64,000 nt of DNA, from the NCBI GenBank assembly GCA_963762075.1, contig CAVXJC010000007.1, forward strand, positions 1-64,000, in the 5' to 3' direction. Both the position numbers and the translations under genes were made by a program. This DNA is from JAOUEA01 sp963762075. GTDB lineage: Bacteria; Actinomycetota; UBA4738; HRBIN12. Below the pieces are notes generated by a model. That model was not told where the DNA came from. It saw only the letters and a list, made by a program, of their open reading frames with translations, and ran no database searches. Shown here in pieces: positions 24,412-32,919 of this stretch. Positions within the stretch are counted from its first letter, which is position 1. The number at the start of each line of letters is the position of its first letter.

Positions 24412-26433
24412 GTGCCCCCGTTCACCATCCGGTCCGAGTTCCGGCCCGCCGGCGATCAACCCGCCGCGATCGAGCAGCTCTCGGCTGCCGTGCAGGCCGG
24501 TGACGAGCACGTCACCCTCCTCGGCGCCACCGGCACCGGCAAGACGTTCACCATCGCGCATGTGGTCGAGCAGGTGCAGCGCCCGACGCTCGTGATCGCG
24601 CCGAACAAGTCCCTGGCCGCCCAGCTCGCCAACGAGTTCCGCGAGGTGTTTCCCGACAACGCCGTCGAGTACTTCGTGAGCTATTACGACTACTACCAAC
24701 CGGAGGCCTACATCCCGTCGACCGACACCTACATCGAGAAGGACAGCTCCGTCAACGACGAGATCGAGCGCCTCCGTCACTCGGCCACCGCCGCGCTGCT
24801 CGGGCGACGCGACGTGTTGATCGTGGCAAGCGTCTCTTGCATCTACGGCCTCGGCTCGCCCGAGGAGTACGAGGGGCAGATCCTCAGGCCGTACAAGGGC
24901 ACCGAGATCCCGCTCGAGTTCGCGATGCAGCGCTTGGTCGACATCCAGTACTCGCGCAACAACATGAGCCGCGCCAGGGGAACCTTCCGCGTACAGGGCG
25001 ACACGCTCGAGGTCTTCCCGCCGTACGACCAGACGGGCTACCGCATCGAGTGGTGGGGCGACACGATCGAGAAGATCTCCAAGTTCGACCCGGTCACCGG
25101 CGAGCTCGTCGACGATGCGATCGTCGATCTCACGGTCTTCCCTGCCTCGCACTATGTCGCCAGCGAGGATCGCATGAAGCGAGCGATCGTCACGATCGAG
25201 GAGGAGTTGCACGAACGTCTCGCCGAGCTCGAAGGGCAGAGCAAGCTGCTCGAGGCCGAACGCTTGCGCATGCGTACCGCGTACGACCTCGAGATGATGC
25301 GCGAGGTCGGATTCTGCAGCGGCATCGAGAACTACTCGCGCCATATCGACGGACGCAGGGCCGGCACGGCGCCGTACACGCTGCTCGACTACTTCCCCGA
25401 CGACTACCTCGTCGTGATCGACGAATCGCACGTCACCGTGCCGCAGCTCGGGGGCATGTACGAGGGCGACCTCTCGCGCAAGTCGACGCTCGTCGAACAC
25501 GGGTTCCGGCTACCGAGCGCCATCGACAACCGGCCCTTGAAGTTCGAGGAGTTCACCGAGCGAGCTCACCAGACGGTGTACATGTCTGCGACGCCGAGCG
25601 CGTACGAGCTGCGGATGTCGGGGCAGATCATCGAACAGATCGTGCGCCCGACCGGGCTGATCGATCCCGAGGTGCAGATCCGCCCGACGAAGGGCCAGGT
25701 CGACGACCTCATCGAGGAGATCCGCAGACGCGCCGAAGCCGAGCAGCGAGTGCTCGTCACCACGCTCACGAAGAAGATGGCCGAGGACCTCACCGACTAC
25801 CTGGTCGAGATGGGCATCCGTGTCCGGTACCTGCACTCCGAGGTCGACACCCTGCAGCGCATCGAGATCGTGCGAGACCTGCGACTCGGGGAGTTCGATG
25901 TGCTCGTCGGCATCAACCTGCTGCGCGAAGGTCTCGACCTTCCGGAAGTTTCGCTCGTCGCGATCCTCGACGCCGACAAAGAAGGCTTCCTGCGCTCGGA
26001 GACCTCCCTCGTGCAGACGATCGGCCGTGCTGCGCGCAACGTCGACGGAACCGTGCTGATGTACGCCGATCAGATCACCGACTCGATGAAGAAGGCGATC
26101 AGCGAGACCCAACGCCGCCGTCAGATCCAACTTCGCTACAACACCGAGCACGGCATCGACCCGACGACGATCCAGCGCAAGGTCACCGACATCCTGCTGA
26201 CGCTTCGAGGCGATGGCGACCCGAAGGCGACCGCGCCCTCGAAGCCCCGGCGGCAGCGCTCGTCCCGCCCCGAGATGCCGACCGAGGAGCTCGAACGTCT
26301 CGTACAGGGCCTCGAGGAGGAGATGCATCAGGCCGCCAAGGATCTGCGATTCGAGTACGCGGCGAGGCTGCGCGACGAGGTCCACGACCTCAAGCGGGAG
26401 CTGAAGCAGCTCAGGGAAGCCGGGGTCGCCTGA
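24412..26433 (+). CDS. uvrB: Excinuclease ABC subunit B
   Basis: 673 residues, normal length. Helicase motifs: Walker A GATGTGKTFTIAH, DESH in VVIDESHVTVPQ, and motif VI QTIGRAARNVDG. The damage-probing beta-hairpin is YYDYYQPEAYIPSTDTYIEK. The C-terminal UVR domain (about 630-670, ELERLVQGLEEEMHQAAKDL) contacts UvrC. It works with UvrA and UvrC in nucleotide excision repair. All three genes lie in this window but are separated by other genes. The start is GTG directly after a -10 box. Confidence 0.97.
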   Translation: MPPFTIRSEFRPAGDQPAAIEQLSAAVQAGDEHVTLLGATGTGKTFTIAHVVEQVQRPTLVIAPNKSLAAQLANEFREVFPDNAVEYFVSYYDYYQPEAYIPSTDTYIEKDSSVNDEIERLRHSATAALLGRRDVLIVASVSCIYGLGSPEEYEGQILRPYKGTEIPLEFAMQRLVDIQYSRNNMSRARGTFRVQGDTLEVFPPYDQTGYRIEWWGDTIEKISKFDPVTGELVDDAIVDLTVFPASHYVASEDRMKRAIVTIEEELHERLAELEGQSKLLEAERLRMRTAYDLEMMREVGFCSGIENYSRHIDGRRAGTAPYTLLDYFPDDYLVVIDESHVTVPQLGGMYEGDLSRKSTLVEHGFRLPSAIDNRPLKFEEFTERAHQTVYMSATPSAYELRMSGQIIEQIVRPTGLIDPEVQIRPTKGQVDDLIEEIRRRAEAEQRVLVTTLTKKMAEDLTDYLVEMGIRVRYLHSEVDTLQRIEIVRDLRLGEFDVLVGINLLREGLDLPEVSLVAILDADKEGFLRSETSLVQTIGRAARNVDGTVLMYADQITDSMKKAISETQRRRQIQLRYNTEHGIDPTTIQRKVTDILLTLRGDGDPKATAPSKPRRQRSSRPEMPTEELERLVQGLEEEMHQAAKDLRFEYAARLRDEVHDLKRELKQLREAGVA

Positions 26434-26537
26434 CCCTCGGCCGCTCGTGGGTCCACCCTTCGTTCCGGAGTGCCCCGAACTCCCCGACGGCGTCGTGACT
26501 CAACCGCGGGCCACACCCGCTCGTGCGCCGCCCTGGC

Positions 26538-28193
26538 TTACGAACGATGCCGGTAGAAGTCCACTTCCTCAGGCTCGAGTGGCGTGTTGCCGAGGATCAG
26601 GTCTGCGGCCTTCTCGGCGGTCATCATCACGGGTGCGTAGATGTTGCCGTTCGTGACGTAGGGCATGACCGACGCGTCCACCACGCGAAGCCCCTCGAGG
26701 CCGTGCACCTTCATCGTGAGCGGATCGGTGACCGACATGTCGTCGACACCCATGCGCGCCGTGCACGAGGGGTGCAGGGCCGTCTCGGCGTCCTTCGCGA
26801 CCCAGGCGAGGATCTCCTCGTCGGTCTCCACCCCTGGTCCCGGTGAGGTTTCGCCGCCGTTGAACGGGTCGAAGGCCGGTTGGGTCAAGATGCCACGCGC
26901 CACCCGGATCGCCTCCACCCACTCCCGTCGGTCTTGGTCGGTCGACAGGTAGTTGAACCGCAGCGCCGGGTGCTCACGGGGATCCGTGCTCTTGAGCTTG
27001 ATCGAGCCTCTCGCGTCGGAGTACATCGGCCCGACGTGCACCTGGTACCCGTGGTCGCCGGCGGGCGCCGAGCCGTCGTAGCGGATCGCGATCGGAAGGA
27101 AATGGAACATCAGGTTCGGGTAATCCACGTCGTCGTTGCTGCGGACGAACCCCCCGGCCTCGAAATGGTTCGTGGCCCCGAGCCCCGATCGCAGGAAGAG
27201 CCACTGCGCGCCGATGAATGGCCGGCGCCACATCTTCATGCCGGGCGCGATCGACACCGGCTGCGTGCAGGCGTACTGCACGTAGACCTCGAGGTGGTCC
27301 TGGAGGTGCTCGCCCACGCCGGGAAGGTCGATCACGACGTCGACGCCCATCGTCTGCAGGTCGCCGGCGTTGCCGACCCCGGAAAGCTGCAGGAGCTGCG
27401 GCGTGTTGATCGCCCCTCCGCAGAGCACCACGTCGCCCGCGGTCGCGCGCTTGAGCGAGCCGTTACGCCCCTGCGTGTACTCGACCCCGGTCGCCCTCTT
27501 GCCGTCGAACAGCACCTTGGTCGCGAACGCTCGCGTCTCGACCGTGAGGTTCGGCCGCGACGTCACAGGATGAAGGTAGGCACGTGCGGCCGACAGCCGG
27601 CGCCCGTTGTGCACGTTGCGGTCGAACGGCGCGAACCCCTCCTGCCGGTAGCCGTTCACGTCGTCGGTGAGCTGATAACCAGCCTGCTGCACGGCCTCGA
27701 AGAACGCCCCGAACAGCGGGCTCGTCGCGGGCCCTCGCTCGAGCACGAGAGGACCGGCATGCCCGCGGAACTCGTCGGCGCGGTCGGCGGCGAGGCAACG
27801 CTCCATCCGCTTGAAGTAGGGAAGGCAGTGCTCGTAGTCCCACGTCTCCATGCCTGGGTCCGACGCCCATCGTTCGTAGTCCAGTGGATTTCCGCGCTGG
27901 AAGATCATGCCGTTGATGCTGCTCGAGCCTCCGAGCACCTTGCCGCGAGCGTGGTAGACGCGACGGCCGTTCATGTGGGGCTCGGGTTCGCTCTCGTACT
28001 TCCAGTCGTAGAACGTGCTTCCGATCGGGAAGGCGAGCGCCGCCGGCATGTGGATGAAGACGTCCCAGATGTAGTCGGGCCTGCCCGCTTCCAGCACGAG
28101 CACACGGTTCGAGGGATCCGAGGACAACCGATTGGCCAGAGCGCTTCCGGCGGAGCCGCCGCCGACGATGACGAAGTCGTACTGCCCGCCCAT
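26538..28193 (-). CDS. GMC oxidoreductase (choline dehydrogenase-like)
   Basis: 551 residues. N-terminal FAD motif FVIVGGGSAGSALANRLSSD; GMC signature 1 GKVLGGSSSINGMIFQRGNP; signature 2 GGAINTPQLLQLSGVG. The catalytic His is in LHPSCTARMG and the Asn in VTNGNIYAPVMMTAEKAAD. The FAD-linked family oxidises alcohols, and closest by memory are BetA-type choline dehydrogenases. If it makes betaine aldehyde, it would link to the demethylation set at 58-62 kb, but that is inference and substrates of GMC enzymes vary. A ribosome binding site (agaggggg) precedes ATG 28193. Confidence 0.9.
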   Translation of the reverse strand: MGGQYDFVIVGGGSAGSALANRLSSDPSNRVLVLEAGRPDYIWDVFIHMPAALAFPIGSTFYDWKYESEPEPHMNGRRVYHARGKVLGGSSSINGMIFQRGNPLDYERWASDPGMETWDYEHCLPYFKRMERCLAADRADEFRGHAGPLVLERGPATSPLFGAFFEAVQQAGYQLTDDVNGYRQEGFAPFDRNVHNGRRLSAARAYLHPVTSRPNLTVETRAFATKVLFDGKRATGVEYTQGRNGSLKRATAGDVVLCGGAINTPQLLQLSGVGNAGDLQTMGVDVVIDLPGVGEHLQDHLEVYVQYACTQPVSIAPGMKMWRRPFIGAQWLFLRSGLGATNHFEAGGFVRSNDDVDYPNLMFHFLPIAIRYDGSAPAGDHGYQVHVGPMYSDARGSIKLKSTDPREHPALRFNYLSTDQDRREWVEAIRVARGILTQPAFDPFNGGETSPGPGVETDEEILAWVAKDAETALHPSCTARMGVDDMSVTDPLTMKVHGLEGLRVVDASVMPYVTNGNIYAPVMMTAEKAADLILGNTPLEPEEVDFYRHRS

Positions 28194-28323
28194 CGCGTTC
28201 CCCCTCTTGGCTCGTGCGCGTGGCCGCTAGGGCGCGAGCATGCACCACGCCGTCAGAGGCTGCATCTGCGTAGTTGCCCGATACGCAACCGGTCTCGTGC
28301 CCGGATGGCGCCGATGCCGGGAG

Positions 28324-28329
28324 TAGGGT
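28324..28329 (+). promoter_or_regulatory. Leaderless-type -10 box of the amidohydrolase gene
   Basis: TAGGGT is seven bases before ATG 28337, and no ribosome binding site is present. Confidence 0.45.
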
Positions 28330-28336
28330 TCGCCAC

Positions 28337-29365
28337 ATGGCCCGTCTCGTCATCCGTGCGCCGCTCGCGTGGCTCGGTCCGGGCCGAGTGATCACAGACG
28401 CTCAGGTGGCGTGCGAGGGGGGCGTGATCACCGAGGTCGGACTCACGCGGCCCGTGGCAGATGCGGACGACCTGGTCGAGGCCGACGGGTTCCTCATGCC
28501 GGCGGGGGCCGACCGTCACGTGCACGTCGAGCTGGGCGACCAGGTCGCGATCGTCGGGCGGGGAGTGACAGCGGTGCGCGACCTGGCCTGGCCGGCCGAG
28601 CGCATCTTCCCCCTGGCGGAGGCATCGGACATGCCCGGGTTCAACGGGCCGCTGATCCGCGCTGCGGGGCCGATGCTCACCGCACCGGGCGGCTACCCGA
28701 CCACGGAAGCCTGGGCCCCCGAGGGGACCGGGCTCGCGCTGACCGACGCGGCAGCAGCTGCGGCGGCAGTCGCGGACCTCGCCGGGAAAGGTGCGGTCGC
28801 GATCAAGGTCTCGCTCAACGCGGACGCAGGACCGACCCCGAGCGACGCCGTGCTCACCGCGATCTGCGACGTGGCTGGCGAGCACGACCTCCCGGTGACC
28901 GCGCACGCGCAAGGCAGGGGACAGGTCGAGCGCGCGTTGGGCGCGGGAGTGAGCGAACTCGCACACACCCCGTGGAGCGAACGCCTCGACGACTCGACGC
29001 TCGACGCCGCGGCGGCACGCATGCGTTGGGTCTCGACGCTCGACATCCACGGGTTCGGACGTAACACGCCCGAGCTGCGATGTGCCCTCGAGAACCTCGC
29101 GAGGTTCCACCGTGCCGGAGGCGAGATCGCGTACGGCACCGACCTCGGCAACGGGCCGATCCCCTCGGGCGTGCACGTGACCGAGCTCCAGTGGTTGCGT
29201 CAGGCAGGCCTCACCACCGAGCAGGTGCTCGAGACGTTCGTGCGAGCTCCGGTAGAGGTGGGTGCGCCGGCAGACCTGCTCGTGGTGGGGGAGAGCCCGC
29301 TCGGCGACGTCGCCGTCCTCGACGACATCCGGATGGTGTTCAAGGCCGGCAAGCGCGCCTTCTAG
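28337..29365 (+). CDS. Metal-dependent amidohydrolase
   Basis: 342 residues. The composite N-terminal beta domain (VIRAPLAWLGPGRVITDAQV) is followed by the metal motif ADRHVHVEL (HxH), a possible carboxylated Lys in AIKVSLNAD, His in VTAHAQG and SELAHTPW, and Asp in YGTDLGNGPIPSGV. Together this is the full ligand set of a binuclear amidohydrolase. The C-terminus (APADLLVVGESP) closes the beta domain. Relatives hydrolyse cyclic amides, imides or dipeptides. The substrate is unknown. It is divergent from the GMC oxidoreductase gene and converges on the class V aminotransferase gene. Confidence 0.88.
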   Translation: MARLVIRAPLAWLGPGRVITDAQVACEGGVITEVGLTRPVADADDLVEADGFLMPAGADRHVHVELGDQVAIVGRGVTAVRDLAWPAERIFPLAEASDMPGFNGPLIRAAGPMLTAPGGYPTTEAWAPEGTGLALTDAAAAAAAVADLAGKGAVAIKVSLNADAGPTPSDAVLTAICDVAGEHDLPVTAHAQGRGQVERALGAGVSELAHTPWSERLDDSTLDAAAARMRWVSTLDIHGFGRNTPELRCALENLARFHRAGGEIAYGTDLGNGPIPSGVHVTELQWLRQAGLTTEQVLETFVRAPVEVGAPADLLVVGESPLGDVAVLDDIRMVFKAGKRAF

Positions 29366-29401
29366 TCCACGCCAGACTAGTGTCGGGGCGATCGAGATCC
29401 G

Positions 29402-30523
29402 CTAACGCGATCCAAGCACCGCGCGCAGCTCGTCGAAGCAGCGGTCGATGTCGGCTTCCGTGTTGAAGAAGTGCGGGCTGATGCGAAGGCCGTCTCCTCG
29501 GAAGTCGGTGCACACGTCGCGCGCGAGCAGCTCGTGGCAGATCGCATGCGCGTCGTCGCCGACCCGAACGTTCACCACGCCTCCGCGCATCGACGGCTCC
29601 CGCGGCGTGCGCACCTGCAACCCGGCCTCGTCGCTCCGCGCGATGACGTAGTCAGTAAGCTCGCTCTGTCGCGCGCGGACCCGCGAGACACCGACCTCCG
29701 AGATGATGTCCATGCCCCCCTGCGCCAGGAAGAACACAGGCGCCGGCGGCGTGCCGTGCTCAAGCCGCCGCGCGGTCGAGTGGTAGACGAGGTGCTGGTT
29801 TTCGAACGAGAAGGGCTCCTCGGTCGCGAACCAACCCGTGATCGTCGGTTCCAGCGTCGGCAGGAGCGAGCGCCGCGCGTAAAGGAACGCCATGCCCGGC
29901 CCGCCGCACATCCATTTCAAGGTGCCGGCCGTGTAAAGGTCGCAGCCGAGGTCGTGCAGGTCCAGGGGCACGATGCCGAGCCCGTGGTAGTCGTCGACGA
30001 ACGACAGTGCCCCTCGATCACGCGCCATCGTGCATACGGTCTTCGCATCGACGACCGCGCTCGACCGGTACAGCACGCGGTTCACCATCACCAACGCGGT
30101 CTGCTCGTCGATGGCCCGGTCATAGGCCTCCAGCGGGATCGTGAGCCCGTCGGGTGAACGCAGCCACACGATCTCCGCTCCGCTCTTCGCGGCCCATGCG
30201 AGCCACACGTGCCCATCGGTGGGGAAGTCCAGCTCGCTGAGCACCACCTGATTCCGCTCACCGGAGAGATCCAGGCACGATGCGATGGTCGACAGCGCGA
30301 TCGAGATGTTCGTCGTGATCGCCACCTCGCCTGCATCGCAGCCGGCGAGCGCCGAGAACGACGACTTCAACCTCGCCATGGCCGGGAAGATGTCCTCGAG
30401 CCAGACGTGGTCCGGTGCGCCTTTCGACGCCCACGCGTCGAGGTAGCCGTCGAGCAGGCCACGCGCACGAGCCGAGATGGGCCCAAGCGATGCGCTGATC
30501 AGGTAGGTCTTGCGAGCGAGCAC
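29402..30523 (-). CDS. Class V PLP-dependent aminotransferase/kynureninase-like enzyme
   Basis: 373 residues from GTG 30523, which has a gggaggag site six bases upstream. Fold type I motifs: ITTNISIALSTI for phosphate binding, SFVDDYHGLG with Asp177/178 and His180 near the cofactor, and the PLP Lys203 in TAGTLKWMCGGPG. The N-terminal segment resembles kynureninases more than cysteine desulfurases, but kynureninase activity is not assured. It is third in a minus-strand operon behind an S9 peptidase and a small protein of unknown function. A role in peptide or amino-acid breakdown is plausible. Confidence 0.85.
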   Translation of the reverse strand: MLARKTYLISASLGPISARARGLLDGYLDAWASKGAPDHVWLEDIFPAMARLKSSFSALAGCDAGEVAITTNISIALSTIASCLDLSGERNQVVLSELDFPTDGHVWLAWAAKSGAEIVWLRSPDGLTIPLEAYDRAIDEQTALVMVNRVLYRSSAVVDAKTVCTMARDRGALSFVDDYHGLGIVPLDLHDLGCDLYTAGTLKWMCGGPGMAFLYARRSLLPTLEPTITGWFATEEPFSFENQHLVYHSTARRLEHGTPPAPVFFLAQGGMDIISEVGVSRVRARQSELTDYVIARSDEAGLQVRTPREPSMRGGVVNVRVGDDAHAICHELLARDVCTDFRGDGLRISPHFFNTEADIDRCFDELRAVLGSR

Positions 30524-30557
30524 CGGGAACTCCTCCCGGTACGAGACGAGCTCGCGC

Positions 30558-30845
30558 TCAGGCGTCGCCGGCTTCCTTCTCGAGCAGGTACTCGACGTAC
30601 ATCGGCCGCAGGGCCTCGCCGATCTCGCCCGAGTCCGAGTCGTACAAGAAGTCGTTCAGCAACGCGAGCGGGCGGAAGATGTCGGTCTTGCTGCGCTGAT
30701 CGTCGCCCGCGATCTCCTCGGCGACGGGAAGGGCTTTCAGCAGATCCCACACGAAGCCCACGTCGAGAGAGTGCTTCGCGGAATGGATCGCGCGGTCGTG
30801 CAGTTCCTTGGTCGCCAGCGCTTCGAGCTCTTCACGGGTCGTCAT
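30558..30845 (-). CDS. Small conserved-looking protein, unknown function
   Basis: 95 residues from ATG 30845; a longer TTG start would overlap the upstream stop. It is helical and acidic, without signal or membrane segment (HDRAIHSAKHSLDVGFVWDL, ALPVAEEIAGDD, LNDFLYDSDSGEIGEALRPM). Not recognised. It lies 11 bases after the S9 peptidase stop and 34 bases before the aminotransferase start, all on the same strand, so it is probably co-transcribed and may assist either enzyme. Confidence 0.65.
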   Translation of the reverse strand: MTTREELEALATKELHDRAIHSAKHSLDVGFVWDLLKALPVAEEIAGDDQRSKTDIFRPLALLNDFLYDSDSGEIGEALRPMYVEYLLEKEAGDA

Positions 30846-30856
30846 GGCGCGCAAGC

Positions 30857-32857
30857 CTATCGTGGGTGGCCGGGGGCGTCGTTCGTGGCGGGCAGGTAGC
30901 GTTCGAACCAGGCGACCGTGCGCGTCGCGAGATCCAGGATCGCCGGGAACTCCCCGACTCCGTGCCCCTCCTGGGGATAGACGACGACCTCACTCGGCAC
31001 GGCGCGCTCGCGCAACGCCCGATAGAACTCGACCGCCTGCCCCACGGGGGTCGCGCGATCGTGACGGCCCGAGGTGAGCAGGACTGGCGTGGTGACGTCG
31101 GCAACATGCAGCACGGGGCTCCTGCCCGTGTACTCCTCAGGCACCTCATGCGGTTCCCCGCCGAGGAAGTCGCCCACCCACGCGCCGAGGCTGCTGTCGA
31201 ACCGCTCCGACCACCAGTCCGTCACCGGCGAGATCGAGACCGACGCCTTGAATCGTCGATCGCGTGTCGGGATCCACGCCGCCATGAACCCGCCGTAGCT
31301 GCCCCCGATGAGCACGAGGCGATCGGGGTCGGCGATGCCCGACGCCACGGCCGCGTCGACGCCTGCAAGGTCGTCGTCGACATCGAGGCCACCCATGTCG
31401 CCGACGACCCGGCGAGCGAAGTCCTGGCCTCGCCCGGTCGAGCCCCGGGGGTTCGGCGCCAGGATCGCGAAGCCTCGCGAGAGCAGGAGCGCGTCGAGCG
31501 TTCCCGGGAATCGGTCGTCGATGTTGCCGATCGGTCCTCCGTGCACGTGGAGCACGAGCGGGAACGGCCCATCACCGTGGGGCACCCACACGAGACCCTC
31601 GATCTCGAGTCCGTCGGGGGCGGCCCATCGCATGACCTCGCATCGGGCGAGGCAGTCGAGCACCACGTCGTGACCCTCGTGCCGTGGTGCGATCACAGCC
31701 CGCTCGGTGCCGTCACCAGGCGCCACGAGGATCGACGGGGGACGAGCGTGCGACGAGGTCACGACCGCGACGCCTCCGTCGAACGCCGCACCCGACGGGT
31801 GATAGAGCTCGCCCACCGATCCGTCGGTGGCCCACACCTCGCGAGTCGTGCCGTCGCCGAGAGCGACCTCGATGGCAAGGGAGACCAGCCCGCGCCTGCC
31901 GAAGGCCAGGAGGCGGTCGTCGTCGAGCCAGGTCGCGCGCGAGGCATCGACATCGCCCAGTTCGACGGCAGATATCGAGCCGCTCGCCACATCGATCACC
32001 CGCAGATCGCCGCAGACGACCAGCCGGTCGCTGCAGATCGCCTCGATCAGCGCGACGCGGTCGCCCGCGGGCGAGCCCACCACCCATCCGAGCTGCACCT
32101 CGCTCGTCGCGAGCGGGCGCTCCGCCCCTGTCTCGAGGTCGAACACGCTGACTCCGGCTCCGTACCACGCGTCCTCGCCGGCGCCGTCGGACGTGATCGC
32201 CACGGCGTGGCCGTCACCGCACCAATCGGCTTCCCATACGTTGCGGGAGTCCGGCGAGATCCGGCGCGTCTCGCCTGTCTCGACCTGTATCAGCCAGAGC
32301 GAACGTCGCTCGTCCTCGGCGTCCTCCGACGACTCGATCTGGGGCACCCAGCCCGGCACGTCCTGCTCTCCTCCGAGGGTTCCCGACCCGAGCGCATCAG
32401 CCTGCTCGGCCGATGTGCCGGCGAGACCGACGAGCATGCGAGCGCCGTCGGCCGACCACCGGTGCCACTCGACCACGCCGGGCAACGACGTGAGCTTCCG
32501 GGCTTCGGCGGGCACCTCGGTGTCGAGCACGTAGACCTGGTGCTTGCCCTTTGCCTCGCGATCCGACCTGAAGCTCAACCGAACGCCGTCAGGGGACCAG
32601 CGCGGCTCGGAGTCGTCGTTGGGCCCGTCGGTGATCTGTCTCATGCCTGAGCCGTCGGCGCCGACCAGGCAGATGCGGCCGAGGGCGTGCCCCTCGAGGC
32701 GGTCGAGCCGCTCGCCTCGGAAGGCGAGCCATCTCCCGTCGGGTGAAGGCGCCGGGTCGCCTGCCGGCTCGGCCGATCCGAACCCGGGCTCGAGCACCGA
32801 CCGGTAGAAGGACTCGACTTCCTTGAAGAGCGGGCTCTCGCGCAGGTCGCGTTCCAT
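30857..32857 (-). CDS. S9-family prolyl oligopeptidase/acylaminoacyl peptidase
   Basis: 666 residues. The N-terminal part is a beta-propeller with PD40-like blades (PRWSPDGVRLSFRSD). The C-terminal alpha/beta hydrolase has oxyanion HGGP and the triad S520 (GGSYGGFM), D600 (GRHDRATP) and H632 (EGHGV). No signal peptide, so cytoplasmic. It cleaves short peptides or removes acylated N-terminal residues. It heads the operon with the small protein and the class V aminotransferase. TATCCT lies six bases before its ATG without a ribosome binding site, and it is divergent from uvrA. Confidence 0.93.
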   Translation of the reverse strand: MERDLRESPLFKEVESFYRSVLEPGFGSAEPAGDPAPSPDGRWLAFRGERLDRLEGHALGRICLVGADGSGMRQITDGPNDDSEPRWSPDGVRLSFRSDREAKGKHQVYVLDTEVPAEARKLTSLPGVVEWHRWSADGARMLVGLAGTSAEQADALGSGTLGGEQDVPGWVPQIESSEDAEDERRSLWLIQVETGETRRISPDSRNVWEADWCGDGHAVAITSDGAGEDAWYGAGVSVFDLETGAERPLATSEVQLGWVVGSPAGDRVALIEAICSDRLVVCGDLRVIDVASGSISAVELGDVDASRATWLDDDRLLAFGRRGLVSLAIEVALGDGTTREVWATDGSVGELYHPSGAAFDGGVAVVTSSHARPPSILVAPGDGTERAVIAPRHEGHDVVLDCLARCEVMRWAAPDGLEIEGLVWVPHGDGPFPLVLHVHGGPIGNIDDRFPGTLDALLLSRGFAILAPNPRGSTGRGQDFARRVVGDMGGLDVDDDLAGVDAAVASGIADPDRLVLIGGSYGGFMAAWIPTRDRRFKASVSISPVTDWWSERFDSSLGAWVGDFLGGEPHEVPEEYTGRSPVLHVADVTTPVLLTSGRHDRATPVGQAVEFYRALRERAVPSEVVVYPQEGHGVGEFPAILDLATRTVAWFERYLPATNDAPGHPR

Positions 32858-32863
32858 CCGGCG

Positions 32864-32869
32864 AGGATA
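32864..32869 (-). promoter_or_regulatory. Leaderless-type -10 box of the S9 peptidase gene
   Basis: On the minus strand TATCCT is followed by six bases (cgccgg) and the ATG at 32857. Confidence 0.5.
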
Positions 32870-32903
32870 GAGGCGCGACGTCGGGCGTGTCGTCGGCCGC
32901 CAC

Positions 32904-32909
32904 TACACT
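32904..32909 (+). promoter_or_regulatory. -10 box of uvrA
   Basis: TACACT lies ten bases before ATG 32920. No Shine-Dalgarno site is present, so the leader is absent or only a few bases. The spacing is looser than at the other leaderless-type genes. Confidence 0.4.
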
Positions 32910-32919
32910 GACTCGACGT

